Shown here: positions 1 through 9,317 of the stretch, piece after piece
How positions within the stretch are numbered: position 1 is the stretch's first letter
Layout of the letters: each line of letters starts with the position of its first letter
Assembly (NCBI GenBank): GCA_004211435.1
Contig: SECS01000016.1
Span: 1 to 64,000, forward strand
Direction: 5' to 3'
DNA: 64,000 nt
DNA from: Novosphingobium sp.
GTDB lineage: Bacteria; Pseudomonadota; Alphaproteobacteria; Sphingomonadales; Sphingomonadaceae
Program-made: the position numbers and the translations under genes
The notes under the pieces: model-generated
The model's input: only the letters and a program-made list of their open reading frames with translations
What the model was told of the DNA's origin: nothing
The model's database searches: none

Positions 1-98
1 ATCGGCGGCAGCGTCAGCGGCGGACGCGTCGCGCGCGCCACACCGGCACCGCAACCTTCGCCCCGCGCGACGCGTCCGCCGCTGACGCTGCCGCCGAT
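1..98. repeat. 35-bp perfect inverted repeat at the window edge
   Basis: Bases 1-35 are the exact reverse complement of bases 64-98, with a 28-base spacer. The match starts at the first base of the window, so it may extend further left. It lies inside an open reading frame. A perfect arm of this length in coding DNA is unusual: it is either a real large hairpin or a fold-back artefact at a contig end. Confidence 0.85.
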
Positions 99-156
99 CA
101 CGCCGGAGCCGGCCCCCGCCGCACCGGCGGCCGAAGCTTCCCCAGCTTCACAATAA
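1..156 (+). CDS. C-terminal end of an unidentified protein (5' end outside window)
   Basis: The frame beginning at base 1 stays open for 51 codons and ends with TAA at 154-156. The translated tail is rich in Pro and Ala and has no motif I recognise. cpoB follows after about 120 bases on the same strand; in many proteobacteria pal sits there, but this tail does not look like Pal. The first 98 bases also form a large perfect inverted repeat, so the first third of this reading frame may be a sequence artefact. The 118 bases between the stop and cpoB show no clear promoter or terminator. Confidence 0.4.
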   Translation: MGGSVSGGRVARATPAPQPSPRATRPPLTLPPITPEPAPAAPAAEASPASQ

Positions 157-274
157 CCAAGGCTCGACAGCGGGGCGTCGCTGCGGCAATCAGCTTGTGC
201 GACCGTATGGTTAATGCTCGGTTCGGTCGCATGCTGGCAGGCCGTGGCCTGAGGATACGGGAACAGGTGCGATA

Positions 275-1279
275 ATGACGACATGGCTCGGGCGGGTGCG
301 CCCGGTGAAGGCGGCGACACTGTCCGCCCTGGCGGTGGTGCTGATCTGTTCGGCCCAGGTGGCCTTCGTGACCCCCGCCTTCGCGCAGGACACCATGGCC
401 GAGGCGCGGATCCGCAAGATGGAAGCCGAAATCCGCGCGCTGCAGCGGCAGGTCTTCCCAGGCGGCGACGGCAAGTTCTTCACACCCGAGATCGGCTCCG
501 GCCAGACCACGACGGCCACCCCCAACGCGCCCGCAAGCACACCCGTCACCGATCTGCTGACGCGGATGGAGACGCTGGAGACGCAGCTCCAGCGGCTGAC
601 CGCGCAGGTCGAGCAGACGGCAAACCGCGTGGCGCTGATCGAGGCGCGCCTGGGTCCGGCGCCGACCGATGCCGCGCCGGCGATCACCGTTCCCACGCCC
701 GCGCCGGCTGCCGCCGTCGCGACGCCTGCTCCCACGCCAGCCGCGGTCGTCACCCCGACTCCGAAGCCGACTCCCGCGGCAACGCCGGTCGCGACGCGCC
801 CCGCTGCGTCAACGGCGGCCGCCAGCGGCCCGGCCTCGGCCCAGCGCGTCGCCGCGGTCCGCGCGATCCAGAAGCCCGCGACCAACGACACGGGCGAGGA
901 CGAATATTCTTACGGCTTCCGCCTCTGGGAAGCGAAGTTCTATCCCGAAGCGCAGCAACAGCTGAAGATGTACGTCGATCGCTACCCGCGCCACGCGAAG
1001 ATCAGCTATGCGCGCAACCTGCTCGGCCGTGCCTATCTCGACGACGGCAAGCCGCGCGATGCGGCGACCTGGTTCCTGCAGAACTTCCAGTCGGACAAGA
1101 CCGGCGCGCGCGCCTCGGACAGCCTGCTGCTGCTCGCGGAATCGATGCGCCAGCTCAAGGACACCAGCCGCGCCTGCATCGCCCTCGCCGAATTCGCCGA
1201 GACCTATGCGAGCGAGGCCGCCGGACGGCTCAAGAGCCAGTACGACGTCACCCGCAACGGGGTGAAGTGCACCAAATAA
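275..1279 (+). CDS. cpoB: Cell division coordinator CpoB (Tol-Pal system YbgF)
   Basis: 334 aa. An N-terminal signal peptide (hydrophobic run about 14-35, likely cleavage after AFA) sends it to the periplasm. A short coiled-coil segment follows (about 40-60 and 90-125), then a Pro/Ala/Thr-rich linker (about 125-200), then C-terminal TPR repeats (from about 210, starting EDEYSYGFRLWEAKFYPEAQ). This coiled coil-linker-TPR order is that of YbgF/CpoB, which couples PBP1B-type peptidoglycan synthesis to Tol-Pal during outer-membrane constriction. tilS starts two bases after its stop, an arrangement common in alphaproteobacteria. The linker is longer than in E. coli. No strong ribosome site precedes the ATG. 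Confidence 0.85.
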   Translation: MTTWLGRVRPVKAATLSALAVVLICSAQVAFVTPAFAQDTMAEARIRKMEAEIRALQRQVFPGGDGKFFTPEIGSGQTTTATPNAPASTPVTDLLTRMETLETQLQRLTAQVEQTANRVALIEARLGPAPTDAAPAITVPTPAPAAAVATPAPTPAAVVTPTPKPTPAATPVATRPAASTAAASGPASAQRVAAVRAIQKPATNDTGEDEYSYGFRLWEAKFYPEAQQQLKMYVDRYPRHAKISYARNLLGRAYLDDGKPRDAATWFLQNFQSDKTGARASDSLLLLAESMRQLKDTSRACIALAEFAETYASEAAGRLKSQYDVTRNGVKCTK

Positions 1280-1280
1280 G

Positions 1281-2252
1281 GTGGCGGCTCTCGATCCCGC
1301 GCTGATCGGCCGCTTCGTTCGGGACCTGGAAGCGCTGCGGCGCGAGCCGGGCAAGCTGGGCCTCGCGGTCTCGGGCGGTCCAGACAGTCTGGCGCTGTTG
1401 CTGCTCGCCGCGGAGGCGCTGCCGGGCGCGATCGAAGCGGCAACGGTCGATCACGGTCTGCGCGCCGAAAGCGCCGCCGAAGCCACCGAGGTCGCGCAGC
1501 TGTGCGCTCAGCTCGGCGTGCCGCACGCAGTGCTTGCCGTCACCGTGGCTCATGGCAACGTCCAATCCGAAGCGCGGGCCGCGCGCTATGCGGCGCTCGC
1601 CGAATGGGCTGCGGCGCGCGGGCTCGATGCGGTGCTGACCGCGCATCATGCCGACGACCAGGCCGAGACGCTGCTGCTGCGGCTCAACCGCGCGAGCGGT
1701 GTCGCCGGGCTCGCAGGCGCGCGCGCGCGCGGCCAGGTGCCGGGCACCGACATTTCGCTGCTTCGTCCGCTGCTCGCCTGGCGCAAGGCCGAGCTTGAGG
1801 CATTCGTCGCCGCGGCGGGCGTCACCGCCGCACAGGATCCGAGCAATGCCGACGATCGCTTCGATCGCGCGCGGCTGCGCAAGGCGCTGGCCGAAGCGGA
1901 CTGGCTAGACGTTTCCGCCGTGGCCGAGAGCGCGGGCCATCTCGCCGACGCCGATGCCGCGCTCGACTGGGCGGCGCGGCGCGAGTGGAGCGAATGCGTC
2001 TCGGCCGAAGGCCTCGGTGTGACCTACCGTCCCCAGGCGCCGCGCGCGATCGCGCTGCGCGTGCTGACGCGGATCGTCGTGCAGATGGACGGCGAGGAAC
2101 CGCGCGGCAGCGCCGTGGCGCGGCTGTTCGACAGGCTGCTGGCAGGCGAGACCGCCTCGATCGGCAGCCTCGTCGTGCGGCCCGCGCGCGGCGTGTGGAC
2201 TTTCATGAAAGCGCCGGTGCGGCGGGCGCCGAAGAAAGATCCTCCCCTGTAA
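1281..2252 (+). CDS. tilS: tRNA(Ile)-lysidine synthase TilS
   Basis: 323 aa from a GTG start two bases after the cpoB stop, so probably translated from the same message. TilS ligates lysine to C34 of tRNA-Ile(CAU) using ATP, changing AUG reading to AUA. The PP-loop motif SGGPDS is at residues 31-36, and the downstream ATVDHGLR and TAHHADDQAETLLLRL segments are typical of the N-terminal nucleotide-binding domain. The protein is of the short alphaproteobacterial type with a reduced C-terminal region. Its last codons and stop lie inside a palindromic intergenic repeat (2238-2365), so the C-terminal residues were supplied by the repeat. Confidence 0.93.
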   Translation: MAALDPALIGRFVRDLEALRREPGKLGLAVSGGPDSLALLLLAAEALPGAIEAATVDHGLRAESAAEATEVAQLCAQLGVPHAVLAVTVAHGNVQSEARAARYAALAEWAAARGLDAVLTAHHADDQAETLLLRLNRASGVAGLAGARARGQVPGTDISLLRPLLAWRKAELEAFVAAAGVTAAQDPSNADDRFDRARLRKALAEADWLDVSAVAESAGHLADADAALDWAARREWSECVSAEGLGVTYRPQAPRAIALRVLTRIVVQMDGEEPRGSAVARLFDRLLAGETASIGSLVVRPARGVWTFMKAPVRRAPKKDPPL

Positions 2253-2365
2253 GGGGAGGGGGACCGCTCGCGAAGCGAGTGGGGGAGGGGTGTCACGTCA
2301 TCGAGAGGGGAACACCCCTCCGTCATTCACTACATGAATGCCACCTCCCCTTGCAGGGGAGGATC
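2238..2365. repeat. Palindromic intergenic repeat, copy 1
   Basis: A 128-base element bounded by 22-base terminal inverted repeats (2238-2259 and 2344-2365) that match at 21 of 22 positions. Each terminus is itself a hairpin of the CCTCCCC/GGGGAGG type. Two further hairpins lie inside (around 2264-2282 and 2323-2341). A second copy of the same design is at 37520-37644. Both sit immediately downstream of a coding region in the same orientation. It is a REP/MITE-like element with no coding capacity. Confidence 0.8.
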
Positions 2366-2375
2366 TCGAGAAAAC

Positions 2376-3029
2376 TCAGCTCGTCAGCGAATCGCCCATG
2401 CCGACTTGCTTGCCGCGGGTGATGTAGACCTTGTCGCCGACCTTGGTGGTCTCGAACACCTTCTTGGCGAATTCGAGCGGCATCGAGATGCAGCCGTGGC
2501 TGGCATAGCCCCAGCGCACGTTGCTCGCGTGGAGCGCGACGCCGTCGTTGGTCAGTCGCTGCATATAGGGCATCTCGGCATCATAGAGGTTCGAGGTGTG
2601 CTGCGCCTTCTTCTGCATGATCGGGAAGACGCCGAGAGGGGTCGGCTTGTCCTGGGTGCCGAGCAGCACGGCCGAGGCACCGATCTCGTAGCCGCCCTTG
2701 AAGATCGAGAGCACGCGCGCATCGAGATCGACCGTGACGACGATCGGACCGTCGGGCACGTCCTTGTCGTCCCAGTGCCATTCGCCGTACTTGATCGCGC
2801 CCTCGATCGGCAGGATGCGCTTGATCGTGAAGCCCTCGTCGACCGCTGGGCTCGCGCTAGCCGCAGGCACGGGCGTGGCCGGGGCCGCCGCTGCCACCTG
2901 AGCCGCAGCGCCCTTCCGTGCCACCGGCGGCGCCTTGTCCTGATGCGCGACGATCATCGTTCCGGCCACCGCGACCAGGCCGACGACAGCGGCTCCCAGC
3001 AGGACTCGTCCGTTGATCAGGCTCGGCAT
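2376..3029 (-). CDS. L,D-transpeptidase (YkuD domain)
   Basis: 217 aa. An N-terminal membrane anchor or signal (about 8-28) is followed by an Ala/Pro-rich spacer and then a YkuD catalytic domain (about 95-210). The active-site signature is clear: H167 and S177-H178-G179-C180, with C180 the acylating nucleophile. These enzymes form 3-3 cross-links in peptidoglycan or attach proteins to it, and resist most beta-lactams. It lies downstream of the ppc gene on the same strand with a 57-base gap and may have its own promoter. A second, unrelated transpeptidase-fold protein is at 28939-29649. Confidence 0.9.
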   Translation of the reverse strand: MPSLINGRVLLGAAVVGLVAVAGTMIVAHQDKAPPVARKGAAAQVAAAAPATPVPAASASPAVDEGFTIKRILPIEGAIKYGEWHWDDKDVPDGPIVVTVDLDARVLSIFKGGYEIGASAVLLGTQDKPTPLGVFPIMQKKAQHTSNLYDAEMPYMQRLTNDGVALHASNVRWGYASHGCISMPLEFAKKVFETTKVGDKVYITRGKQVGMGDSLTS

Positions 3030-3086
3030 CGCGCGTCTCTCACAGGTTGGAACGGGCGCTTATGGCACGCCACGCGTTAACAGCCG

Positions 3087-5870
3087 CTAACCGTGCGCGC
3101 CGAAGGAATCGGCGATCGCCGTGGTGATCCGCAGCGCCAGACCCTGCGACCGCGCAAGCGGGTCGATGAAGTCGCGGTGGATCGCGGCATAGGAGGTCGC
3201 ACCCTCGTCGGGATAGTCGCTCGGCTGGGCCACGTCGAAATCGCCGATCTTGGGGAAGGAGATCGGGAAGGCACGACGCAACTGGCCCAGCGCCTCGTCG
3301 ATGCGCAGGGTGAAGACCATCTCGATCACGTCTTCGCGGCTGATGTCGTTGGCCTGGCTGAACGGCGGCACCATCACCGCACGCAGGAACATGTGCTGGA
3401 GCAGCGCGATACGGATCGACTGGAGCACGCCGAGGTTGCGCCGCGCGTGCTCGCGATCGGCGAGCGGCGCCTCGTCGGGCAGCAGCGCCAACAGGCGGTG
3501 GAGCTTCAAGGAATCCACGCGCAGCCGCGAGGCGAAGCGGCGGAACACGCCGGCGCGATCGTCCTTGGTCAGGTATTCGCCCAAGGTCAGACAGGCATCG
3601 GCGATGTGCTGCTCGTTGCCGCGATAGGGGCGGCTGGCCCAATAGGCCGAGTTGAACAGCTCGCCATAGGCCGCGACGGTCTTGATAGAAGCGAGCGCGT
3701 TCGAGGCGCGCACGAGCCGGACGAGCTGACGCCCGCGCGGACTGTCGCGCAGCAAGGCGGCGATTTCCTCGCGGTTGCCCTCGGCCGCCGTGCCGATGCC
3801 CGCGATCACGTTCACCGGAAAACCTAGCTGCTGGAGGATCGCATTGTGCGGGATCGCGCGGATCTGGCGCAGGCTCATCGTCCGGTCGGCGGCGAGGTCC
3901 GACTGGCGCCGCGACTTGCGGCTGCCCGTATCGTTGAGCATGCCGAGCCCGAAGGCGGTCAAGGCGCGCGAATAGGTGGCGCTGCCCAGATGTTCTTGCT
4001 GAACTCTGCGCACGGCGCGGTAGAAATCGAGGCTGAGGTCGGTGCGGCGGTAGAACGGATCGGTCGGGGCCTGGGCGTCAGCCTCCCACAAAGGCTGCTC
4101 GGCAAAGCGCGTGAGCGTGGCGAAGGCCAGCTCGGGCGAACCGAAGAACAGGTAGCCGTCACCGCCCTGGAACGAGACCTCGGGTTCGAGCTTGATCCCC
4201 GCGCGCAGGAAGCGCCGCCGCGCCCAAGGCGACATCGGCCAGGCCAGGCGGTCTTCGAAGCTCGTGGGATGAGCGCCGCGCCCCATCGATTCGCCGTGGG
4301 TATTGAACACCAGCGCCGAGACGTCGGTCAGCCCGTTCGCGGCCATCGCCTCGGCCAGGCGACCCTGGAGGCGCTCGATCGCCAGTGCGGCGGGGATCTG
4401 GCCGACGAAGCGACCGGCGTCGGAAAAGCCCGTCTGGATCGAGACCCGGCCGCGCTTGCGCGCATAGTCGCGGTAGGCCTCTTCCTCGAGCACCGCATCG
4501 AGGAAACGCCCGCCGTGTTCGAGCGCGGACTCGGTCTCGAACAGCGGCGAGACGTCGACCTTGTCCTCGATCCCGAACAGCCGCGCGAAATAGAGCGCAG
4601 CGAGCACCGTCGTCGGCTGCTCGCATTCGGCGACGAGCATGCGGATCGGCGCGTCGGCGTCAACGTGGGCGAGGATCTGCGCCATCGCCAGGAACTGGCG
4701 CACGGCGGTCGAGTTCTCGATCGCCAGGGCCGCAAAGTTCGAGCGCAGCGGCTTGGCCGCGGCCAGCATCTCGCGCATCTTCACCAGCGCCGCCTGGCTC
4801 GCGAGATCGAGCTTGCCCTCCGGGTCGATGCGACGGCGGATCGCGTTCTGCAGCTGCGAACTGTTCACGCGGAAATGGATCCAGCCCATGCCGAGCCCGT
4901 CGGCACGCATCGCCGCGGCGGCGACGAGCAGCACGCGGGCGGTGTCGGCATCGGCGGTGCGCGCCTCGTCCTCGAGCTCGGCGATCACCGGCGCGAGGCT
5001 GACGAGGCGATCGGCGTGATCCTCGGTGAGCTGGTTGGCGGCGGCGGAAACCGCGGCGGGATCGGTCAGATCGCCGCCGAAGATCTCGACCATGCGGTCG
5101 GTGTGCGCACCGGCGCGCGCGAGCCGGTCGGCGATCGCGGGCGCGGCGTCGCGCAAGGTTCCGGCGTAGCGCGACAGACGCAGAGCCTTCTCGATCAGGC
5201 GATAGCGCACCGAGGTGGCCCAGCCGATATCGGTGCGGCCGTCCATGTCGTAGCCGACCCAGCTGGCCAGACGCACGGGCATCGGCTGGAACGAGCGCCA
5301 GCGCTTGGGCCAGCGCGCGGCGGCGACATCGAACAGCAGGCCGGCGATCCGGTCGCGCGCATCCTGCGCGCGCGCCATGGCGGCCATCGCTGCCTCGTGC
5401 TCGGTATCGAGCGTGATGTGATCGCGGTCGTGCGGCGCGACGCAGGTGGTCTGCTCGCTGATCTCGCCCGATGAAGCCGAGGCCGCGACCGCCTCGGTCT
5501 GCGCCTTGGTCAGAAGGAAGGTCGGGTGCGCGGTGAAGACGACATGCGCGAGCGGCCGCTGCCAGCGCGCGGCGAAGGCGACGAAGTCCTCCTCGCCCGC
5601 GAGCTCGCGCAGGCGCGCGTCGTTGGCTTCGGGCTCGAGCGGCGCGACGAGCCGGTGCAGCCGCGCGGCGCGGGCGCGCAGGCCCTCGCATTCGAGCTCC
5701 GCCACCAGCCCCTCGACCGCATCGAGCGAGAGCTCGCCGCTTTCGAGCTGGCGCGAGAGTTCTAGCCCGAGCTGGAAGACCGGATTGAACAGTGGCGTTT
5801 CGGCGGTGCGAGCGTGGAGCTCCTGCAAGCGCCGATCGAGATCGTCGACCCCGAGAACCACCGAACTCAT
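3087..5870 (-). CDS. ppc: Divergent phosphoenolpyruvate carboxylase
   Basis: 927 aa, close to the usual PEPC length. The ATG at 5870 overlaps the eda stop (ATGA), which fixes the start. PEPC makes oxaloacetate from PEP and bicarbonate. Recognisable blocks are TAHPT (113-117, catalytic His H115), HFRVNSSQ (332-339), GSRKSRR (649-655) and RAIP (671-674). Several canonical motifs are altered: GYSDSxKD reads GFSDAGRF (481-488), FHGRGGxxGRGG reads NTHGESMGRGAH (523-534), and the C-terminal QNTG is missing. It is the last gene of the Entner-Doudoroff operon, consistent with anaplerosis from the PEP/pyruvate produced there. The family assignment is firm. Full catalytic competence is an inference. 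Confidence 0.75.
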   Translation of the reverse strand: MSSVVLGVDDLDRRLQELHARTAETPLFNPVFQLGLELSRQLESGELSLDAVEGLVAELECEGLRARAARLHRLVAPLEPEANDARLRELAGEEDFVAFAARWQRPLAHVVFTAHPTFLLTKAQTEAVAASASSGEISEQTTCVAPHDRDHITLDTEHEAAMAAMARAQDARDRIAGLLFDVAAARWPKRWRSFQPMPVRLASWVGYDMDGRTDIGWATSVRYRLIEKALRLSRYAGTLRDAAPAIADRLARAGAHTDRMVEIFGGDLTDPAAVSAAANQLTEDHADRLVSLAPVIAELEDEARTADADTARVLLVAAAAMRADGLGMGWIHFRVNSSQLQNAIRRRIDPEGKLDLASQAALVKMREMLAAAKPLRSNFAALAIENSTAVRQFLAMAQILAHVDADAPIRMLVAECEQPTTVLAALYFARLFGIEDKVDVSPLFETESALEHGGRFLDAVLEEEAYRDYARKRGRVSIQTGFSDAGRFVGQIPAALAIERLQGRLAEAMAANGLTDVSALVFNTHGESMGRGAHPTSFEDRLAWPMSPWARRRFLRAGIKLEPEVSFQGGDGYLFFGSPELAFATLTRFAEQPLWEADAQAPTDPFYRRTDLSLDFYRAVRRVQQEHLGSATYSRALTAFGLGMLNDTGSRKSRRQSDLAADRTMSLRQIRAIPHNAILQQLGFPVNVIAGIGTAAEGNREEIAALLRDSPRGRQLVRLVRASNALASIKTVAAYGELFNSAYWASRPYRGNEQHIADACLTLGEYLTKDDRAGVFRRFASRLRVDSLKLHRLLALLPDEAPLADREHARRNLGVLQSIRIALLQHMFLRAVMVPPFSQANDISREDVIEMVFTLRIDEALGQLRRAFPISFPKIGDFDVAQPSDYPDEGATSYAAIHRDFIDPLARSQGLALRITTAIADSFGAHG

Positions 5871-6481
5871 GCGCGGAGTCCGCTGGCGGCGCGCGCGGCG
5901 GTCTCGATCGCGGCGACGTCGGGCGCGCCCTTGGGTACGACCCACGAGCCGCCGACGCAGAGCACGGCATCGAGCGCGAGCCACTCGCGTGCCGAGGCGA
6001 AGCTGATCCCGCCGGTCGGGCAGAAGCGCGCCTCGCCAAAGACGCTCGCGAGCGCCGATAGGGTCGGGATCCCGCCCGATGCCACCGCCGGGAAGAACTT
6101 GAAGCGGTTGAGGCCCAGATCGAGCCCGCGCATGATGTCGCCCGCGTTCACCGTGCCCGGCAGGAACGGCACGTCGGCCGCGATCGCCGCCTTGCCCAGC
6201 GTTTCGGTCAGCCCCGGCGAGACGATGAACTCGCTACCGGCTTCGAGTGCGGCGTCGAGCTGGGCCGGATTGAGTACCGTGCCCGCGCCGACGATCGCGC
6301 CGGGCACCTGCTTCATCGCGCGAATCGCGTCGAGCGCAGCCGGGGTGCGCAGGGTGACTTCGAGCACGGGCAGGCCACCCGCGACCAGCGCCTGCGCGAT
6401 CGGCACGGCGTGCGCGACGTCCTCGATCACCAGCACCGGGATCACGGGCGCGGTCAGCATGATGGTTTCGATGCGGCTCAT
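5867..6481 (-). CDS. eda: KDPG aldolase
   Basis: 204 aa, normal length. 2-dehydro-3-deoxy-6-phosphogluconate aldolase splits KDPG into pyruvate and glyceraldehyde 3-phosphate, the final Entner-Doudoroff step. The Schiff-base lysine is K128 in RFKFFPA and the general base is E41 in EVTLRT. The VGAGTVL and PTGGIS segments line the TIM-barrel active site. Its ATG overlaps the glk stop and its stop overlaps the ppc ATG, both as ATGA, so the three genes are probably translationally coupled. Confidence 0.95.
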   Translation of the reverse strand: MSRIETIMLTAPVIPVLVIEDVAHAVPIAQALVAGGLPVLEVTLRTPAALDAIRAMKQVPGAIVGAGTVLNPAQLDAALEAGSEFIVSPGLTETLGKAAIAADVPFLPGTVNAGDIMRGLDLGLNRFKFFPAVASGGIPTLSALASVFGEARFCPTGGISFASAREWLALDAVLCVGGSWVVPKGAPDVAAIETAARAASGLRA

Positions 6482-7437
6482 GACGATGCGTGCTCCCTGG
6501 CAAAGGCGGCAGCGGCGCCGAACAGGCCCGGCTGCGGATGGGTGACGAGTTTGACCGGTACGGTCTCCATGCGCGCACGGTAGCGCGCCTTGTCGCAGAA
6601 CCGCGCGTGGAACCGACTGTCGGCGATCAGGTGCAACAGCCGGTTGGTGAGCCCGCCGGTCAGCGCCACGCCCATGGCGCCGTGCGCGAGCGAGAGATCG
6701 CCGGTGGCGGCGCCATAGCTCGCGAGAAACAGATCGAGTGCTTCGACGAGCACCGGTTCGCCGCCGGCGATGGCCGCTTCCCAGAGCGCCGCATCGTTGC
6801 GAGCGTCATCGGGCGAAAGCGCGCGCACCACGTCGCCGAGACCGGGACCCGAGACCACGCGTTCGACCGAGGTCCGGCCGTACTTCGCGCTGACGACCGC
6901 GCTGACCCGCTGTTCGGTCTCGTCGAGCGGCGCGAAATGGATGTGCGCGCCCTCGGTTTCGAGCACGACCGGCCCGCCAGCGGTGCGCTGGAGCACCGCG
7001 ACGCCGAGCCCGGTGCCCGGTCCCAGTACCGAGATGGCCCCATGATCGGGCAGCGGGACGTCAGGGCCGCAGACGTGGACGAAATGCTCGGGGTCGAGCG
7101 CGTGGACCGCATGAGCCATGGCCCCGAAATCGTTGAGCAACAGCACCTGGTCGAGGCCGAGGTCCTGCTCGATCGTATCGGGATAGACGATCCAGTCGGA
7201 GTTCTTGAAATCGACCGGCCCGCCCGTGACCGGTCCGGCAATCCCGAGCGAGGCAAGGCGCGGCAGGGGTTCGCCGAGTTGTTCGCCATAGGCCTGCCAG
7301 GCAGAGGGCAGCCCGGAATGCTGCTTGGTCGGCAGGATCACCGGTTCGCCGAGCGAGATCACGCGCCCCTGCGCGACCTCTGCCAATGCGAAGCGGGCAT
7401 TGGTCCCGCCGATATCGCCAACGACGATGCGGGTCAC
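6478..7437 (-). CDS. glk: Glucokinase
   Basis: 319 aa from a GTG at 7437, preceded by a GAGGTGGGGGA ribosome site. An upstream in-frame ATG would run into edd and is rejected. Bacterial ROK-unrelated Glk family: phosphate-binding [10 protein letters not shown] at residues 7-16, substrate loop with [12 protein letters not shown], and the [12 protein letters not shown]-binding loop. It phosphorylates glucose to glucose 6-phosphate, the feed for Zwf encoded in the same operon. It starts 16 bases after the edd stop and overlaps eda by 4 bases. Confidence 0.93.
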   Translation of the reverse strand: MTRIVVGDIGGTNARFALAEVAQGRVISLGEPVILPTKQHSGLPSAWQAYGEQLGEPLPRLASLGIAGPVTGGPVDFKNSDWIVYPDTIEQDLGLDQVLLLNDFGAMAHAVHALDPEHFVHVCGPDVPLPDHGAISVLGPGTGLGVAVLQRTAGGPVVLETEGAHIHFAPLDETEQRVSAVVSAKYGRTSVERVVSGPGLGDVVRALSPDDARNDAALWEAAIAGGEPVLVEALDLFLASYGAATGDLSLAHGAMGVALTGGLTNRLLHLIADSRFHARFCDKARYRARMETVPVKLVTHPQPGLFGAAAAFAREHASS

Positions 7438-7453
7438 CAGATCTTCCCCCACC

Positions 7454-9268
7454 TCACAGGCCGGCCATCTCCAACATCGCCGAACCGCCCTGCTCGGCGC
7501 CGCCGGCGAGATGGCGGAACACGGCAAAGAGCTCGCGCCCCATGCCGGCCGAGGCCTCGCGGCATTGCGCGGGTTCGCGCCCCGAAAGGTCGGTCAGCAC
7601 GTCGAGCCGCCCCTCCTCGGCGCTGAGGCGGACGAGATCGCCGTCCTGCAGCAGCGCCAGCGCGCCGCCGTTCAGCGCCTCGGGGGTAATGTGGATTGCC
7701 GCGGGCACCTTGCCCGAAGCGCCCGACATGCGCCCGTCGGTGACCAGCGCGACCTTGTGGCCGCGGTCCTGGAGCACGCCGAGCGGCGGGGTCAGCTTGT
7801 GCAGTTCGGGCATGCCGTTGGCGCGCGGTCCCTGGAAGCGGACGACGACGATCACGTCCCGGTCGAGCTCGCCGGCCTTGAAGGCGTCGGTCACGCCCTC
7901 CTGCGTGTCGAACACGCGCACCGGCGCCTCGATCGTCCAGCGCGCGGGATCGACCGCGCTGGTCTTGAACGTGCCACGGCCGAGATTGCCCTGGACCAGC
8001 CGCATGCCGCCATCGGCGAGGAAGGGGTCGGCGACCTTGCGCAGGATAGCCGGATCGCCGCTGGTCTTCGGGCCATCGCGCCAGGCCAAAGCTTCGCTCT
8101 CGAGCCAAGGCTCGCGCGCATAGTCGGCCATGCCCCCCGCAGCGATCGTCAGCACATCGGCATGGGCGAGGCCGGTCTCGAGCAGTTCGCCGATCACGTA
8201 GCTGATGCCGCCCGCGGCGTGGAAGTGGTTCACGTCGGCCGCCCCGTTGGGATAGACGTGGGCGATCAGCGGCACGGCAGCCGACAACTGGTCGAGGTCT
8301 TCCCAGTCGAGCTGAATTCCCGCCGCGCGCGCCATGGCCGGCAAGTGGATCGCATGGTTGGTCGAACCGCCCGTCGCCAGCAGGCCGACGCAGGCGTTGA
8401 CGATCGCCTTCTCGTCGACGACCTGCGCCATCGGCCGCGGATCGCTGCCGTTGCGCCCGATCGCCGCCAAGCGGTGGACCGCGGCGCGGGTCAGCGCCTG
8501 CCGCAGCGGGGTGTTCGGCGGCACGAAGGCGGCACCCGGCATATGAAGCCCCATCAGCTCCATCATCATCTGGTTCGAGTTCGCGGTGCCGTAGAACGTA
8601 CAGGTTCCGGGCGAATGGTAGCTCGCGCTCTCGCTCGCCAGCAACTCGGCGCGGCCGACCTTGCCCTCGGCATAGAGCTGGCGGGTCTTCTGCTTTTCCT
8701 TGTTGGAAATGCCCGAGGGCATCGGTCCCGAAGGAATGAACACCGCGGGCAGATGGCCGAAGCGCAGGGCGCCGATCATCAGGCCGGGGACGATCTTGTC
8801 GCAGATGCCCAGCAGCGCCATGCCGTCGAACATCGCATGGCTCATGGCCACGGCGGTCGACATCGCGATCGTGTCGCGGCTGAACAGCGACAGCTCCATG
8901 CCGTCGAAACCCTGGGTCACGCCGTCGCACATCGCCGGCACGCCGCCCGCGACCTGCGCCGTGGCGCCGACCTCGCGCGCATAGAGCTTCATCTGCTCGG
9001 GATAGCGGCCATAGGGCTGATGCGCCGAGAGCATGTCGTTATAGGCGGTGACGATGCCGAGGTTCGGCCCGCGTCCCGTGGCGATCGAATCCTTGTCTTC
9101 GAGCGCGGCGGCGAAGCCGTGCGCGAGGTTCGAGCAGGAGAGGAAATCGCGGCTGCCGTGCTTGTCGCCCTCGCGCGCCATGAGATCAAGATAGCGCTGC
9201 CGGCTCTCACGCGACTTGGCGACGATCCTTTCGGTGACGCGGGCGACCTCAGCGTTGAGATTGCTCAT
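7454..9268 (-). CDS. edd: Phosphogluconate dehydratase
   Basis: 604 aa, normal for Edd of the IlvD/Edd family. It dehydrates 6-phosphogluconate to KDPG. Cluster-ligand cysteines are visible in [13 protein letters not shown] and [13 protein letters not shown], which hold the [4Fe-4S] centre; the C-terminal [20 protein letters not shown] block is also typical. An AGGAGGT ribosome site lies seven bases before the ATG. It is the second gene of the operon, 49 bases after zwf. A [4Fe-4S] dehydratase is oxygen-sensitive, and the Fe-S carrier Mrp is encoded at 47538-48521. Confidence 0.95.
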   Translation of the reverse strand: MSNLNAEVARVTERIVAKSRESRQRYLDLMAREGDKHGSRDFLSCSNLAHGFAAALEDKDSIATGRGPNLGIVTAYNDMLSAHQPYGRYPEQMKLYAREVGATAQVAGGVPAMCDGVTQGFDGMELSLFSRDTIAMSTAVAMSHAMFDGMALLGICDKIVPGLMIGALRFGHLPAVFIPSGPMPSGISNKEKQKTRQLYAEGKVGRAELLASESASYHSPGTCTFYGTANSNQMMMELMGLHMPGAAFVPPNTPLRQALTRAAVHRLAAIGRNGSDPRPMAQVVDEKAIVNACVGLLATGGSTNHAIHLPAMARAAGIQLDWEDLDQLSAAVPLIAHVYPNGAADVNHFHAAGGISYVIGELLETGLAHADVLTIAAGGMADYAREPWLESEALAWRDGPKTSGDPAILRKVADPFLADGGMRLVQGNLGRGTFKTSAVDPARWTIEAPVRVFDTQEGVTDAFKAGELDRDVIVVVRFQGPRANGMPELHKLTPPLGVLQDRGHKVALVTDGRMSGASGKVPAAIHITPEALNGGALALLQDGDLVRLSAEEGRLDVLTDLSGREPAQCREASAGMGRELFAVFRHLAGGAEQGGSAMLEMAGL

Positions 9269-9317
9269 GGCCTTACCTCCTGATCTTCACGCCCTTTGCA
9301 CACAACGCATCCGTTCA

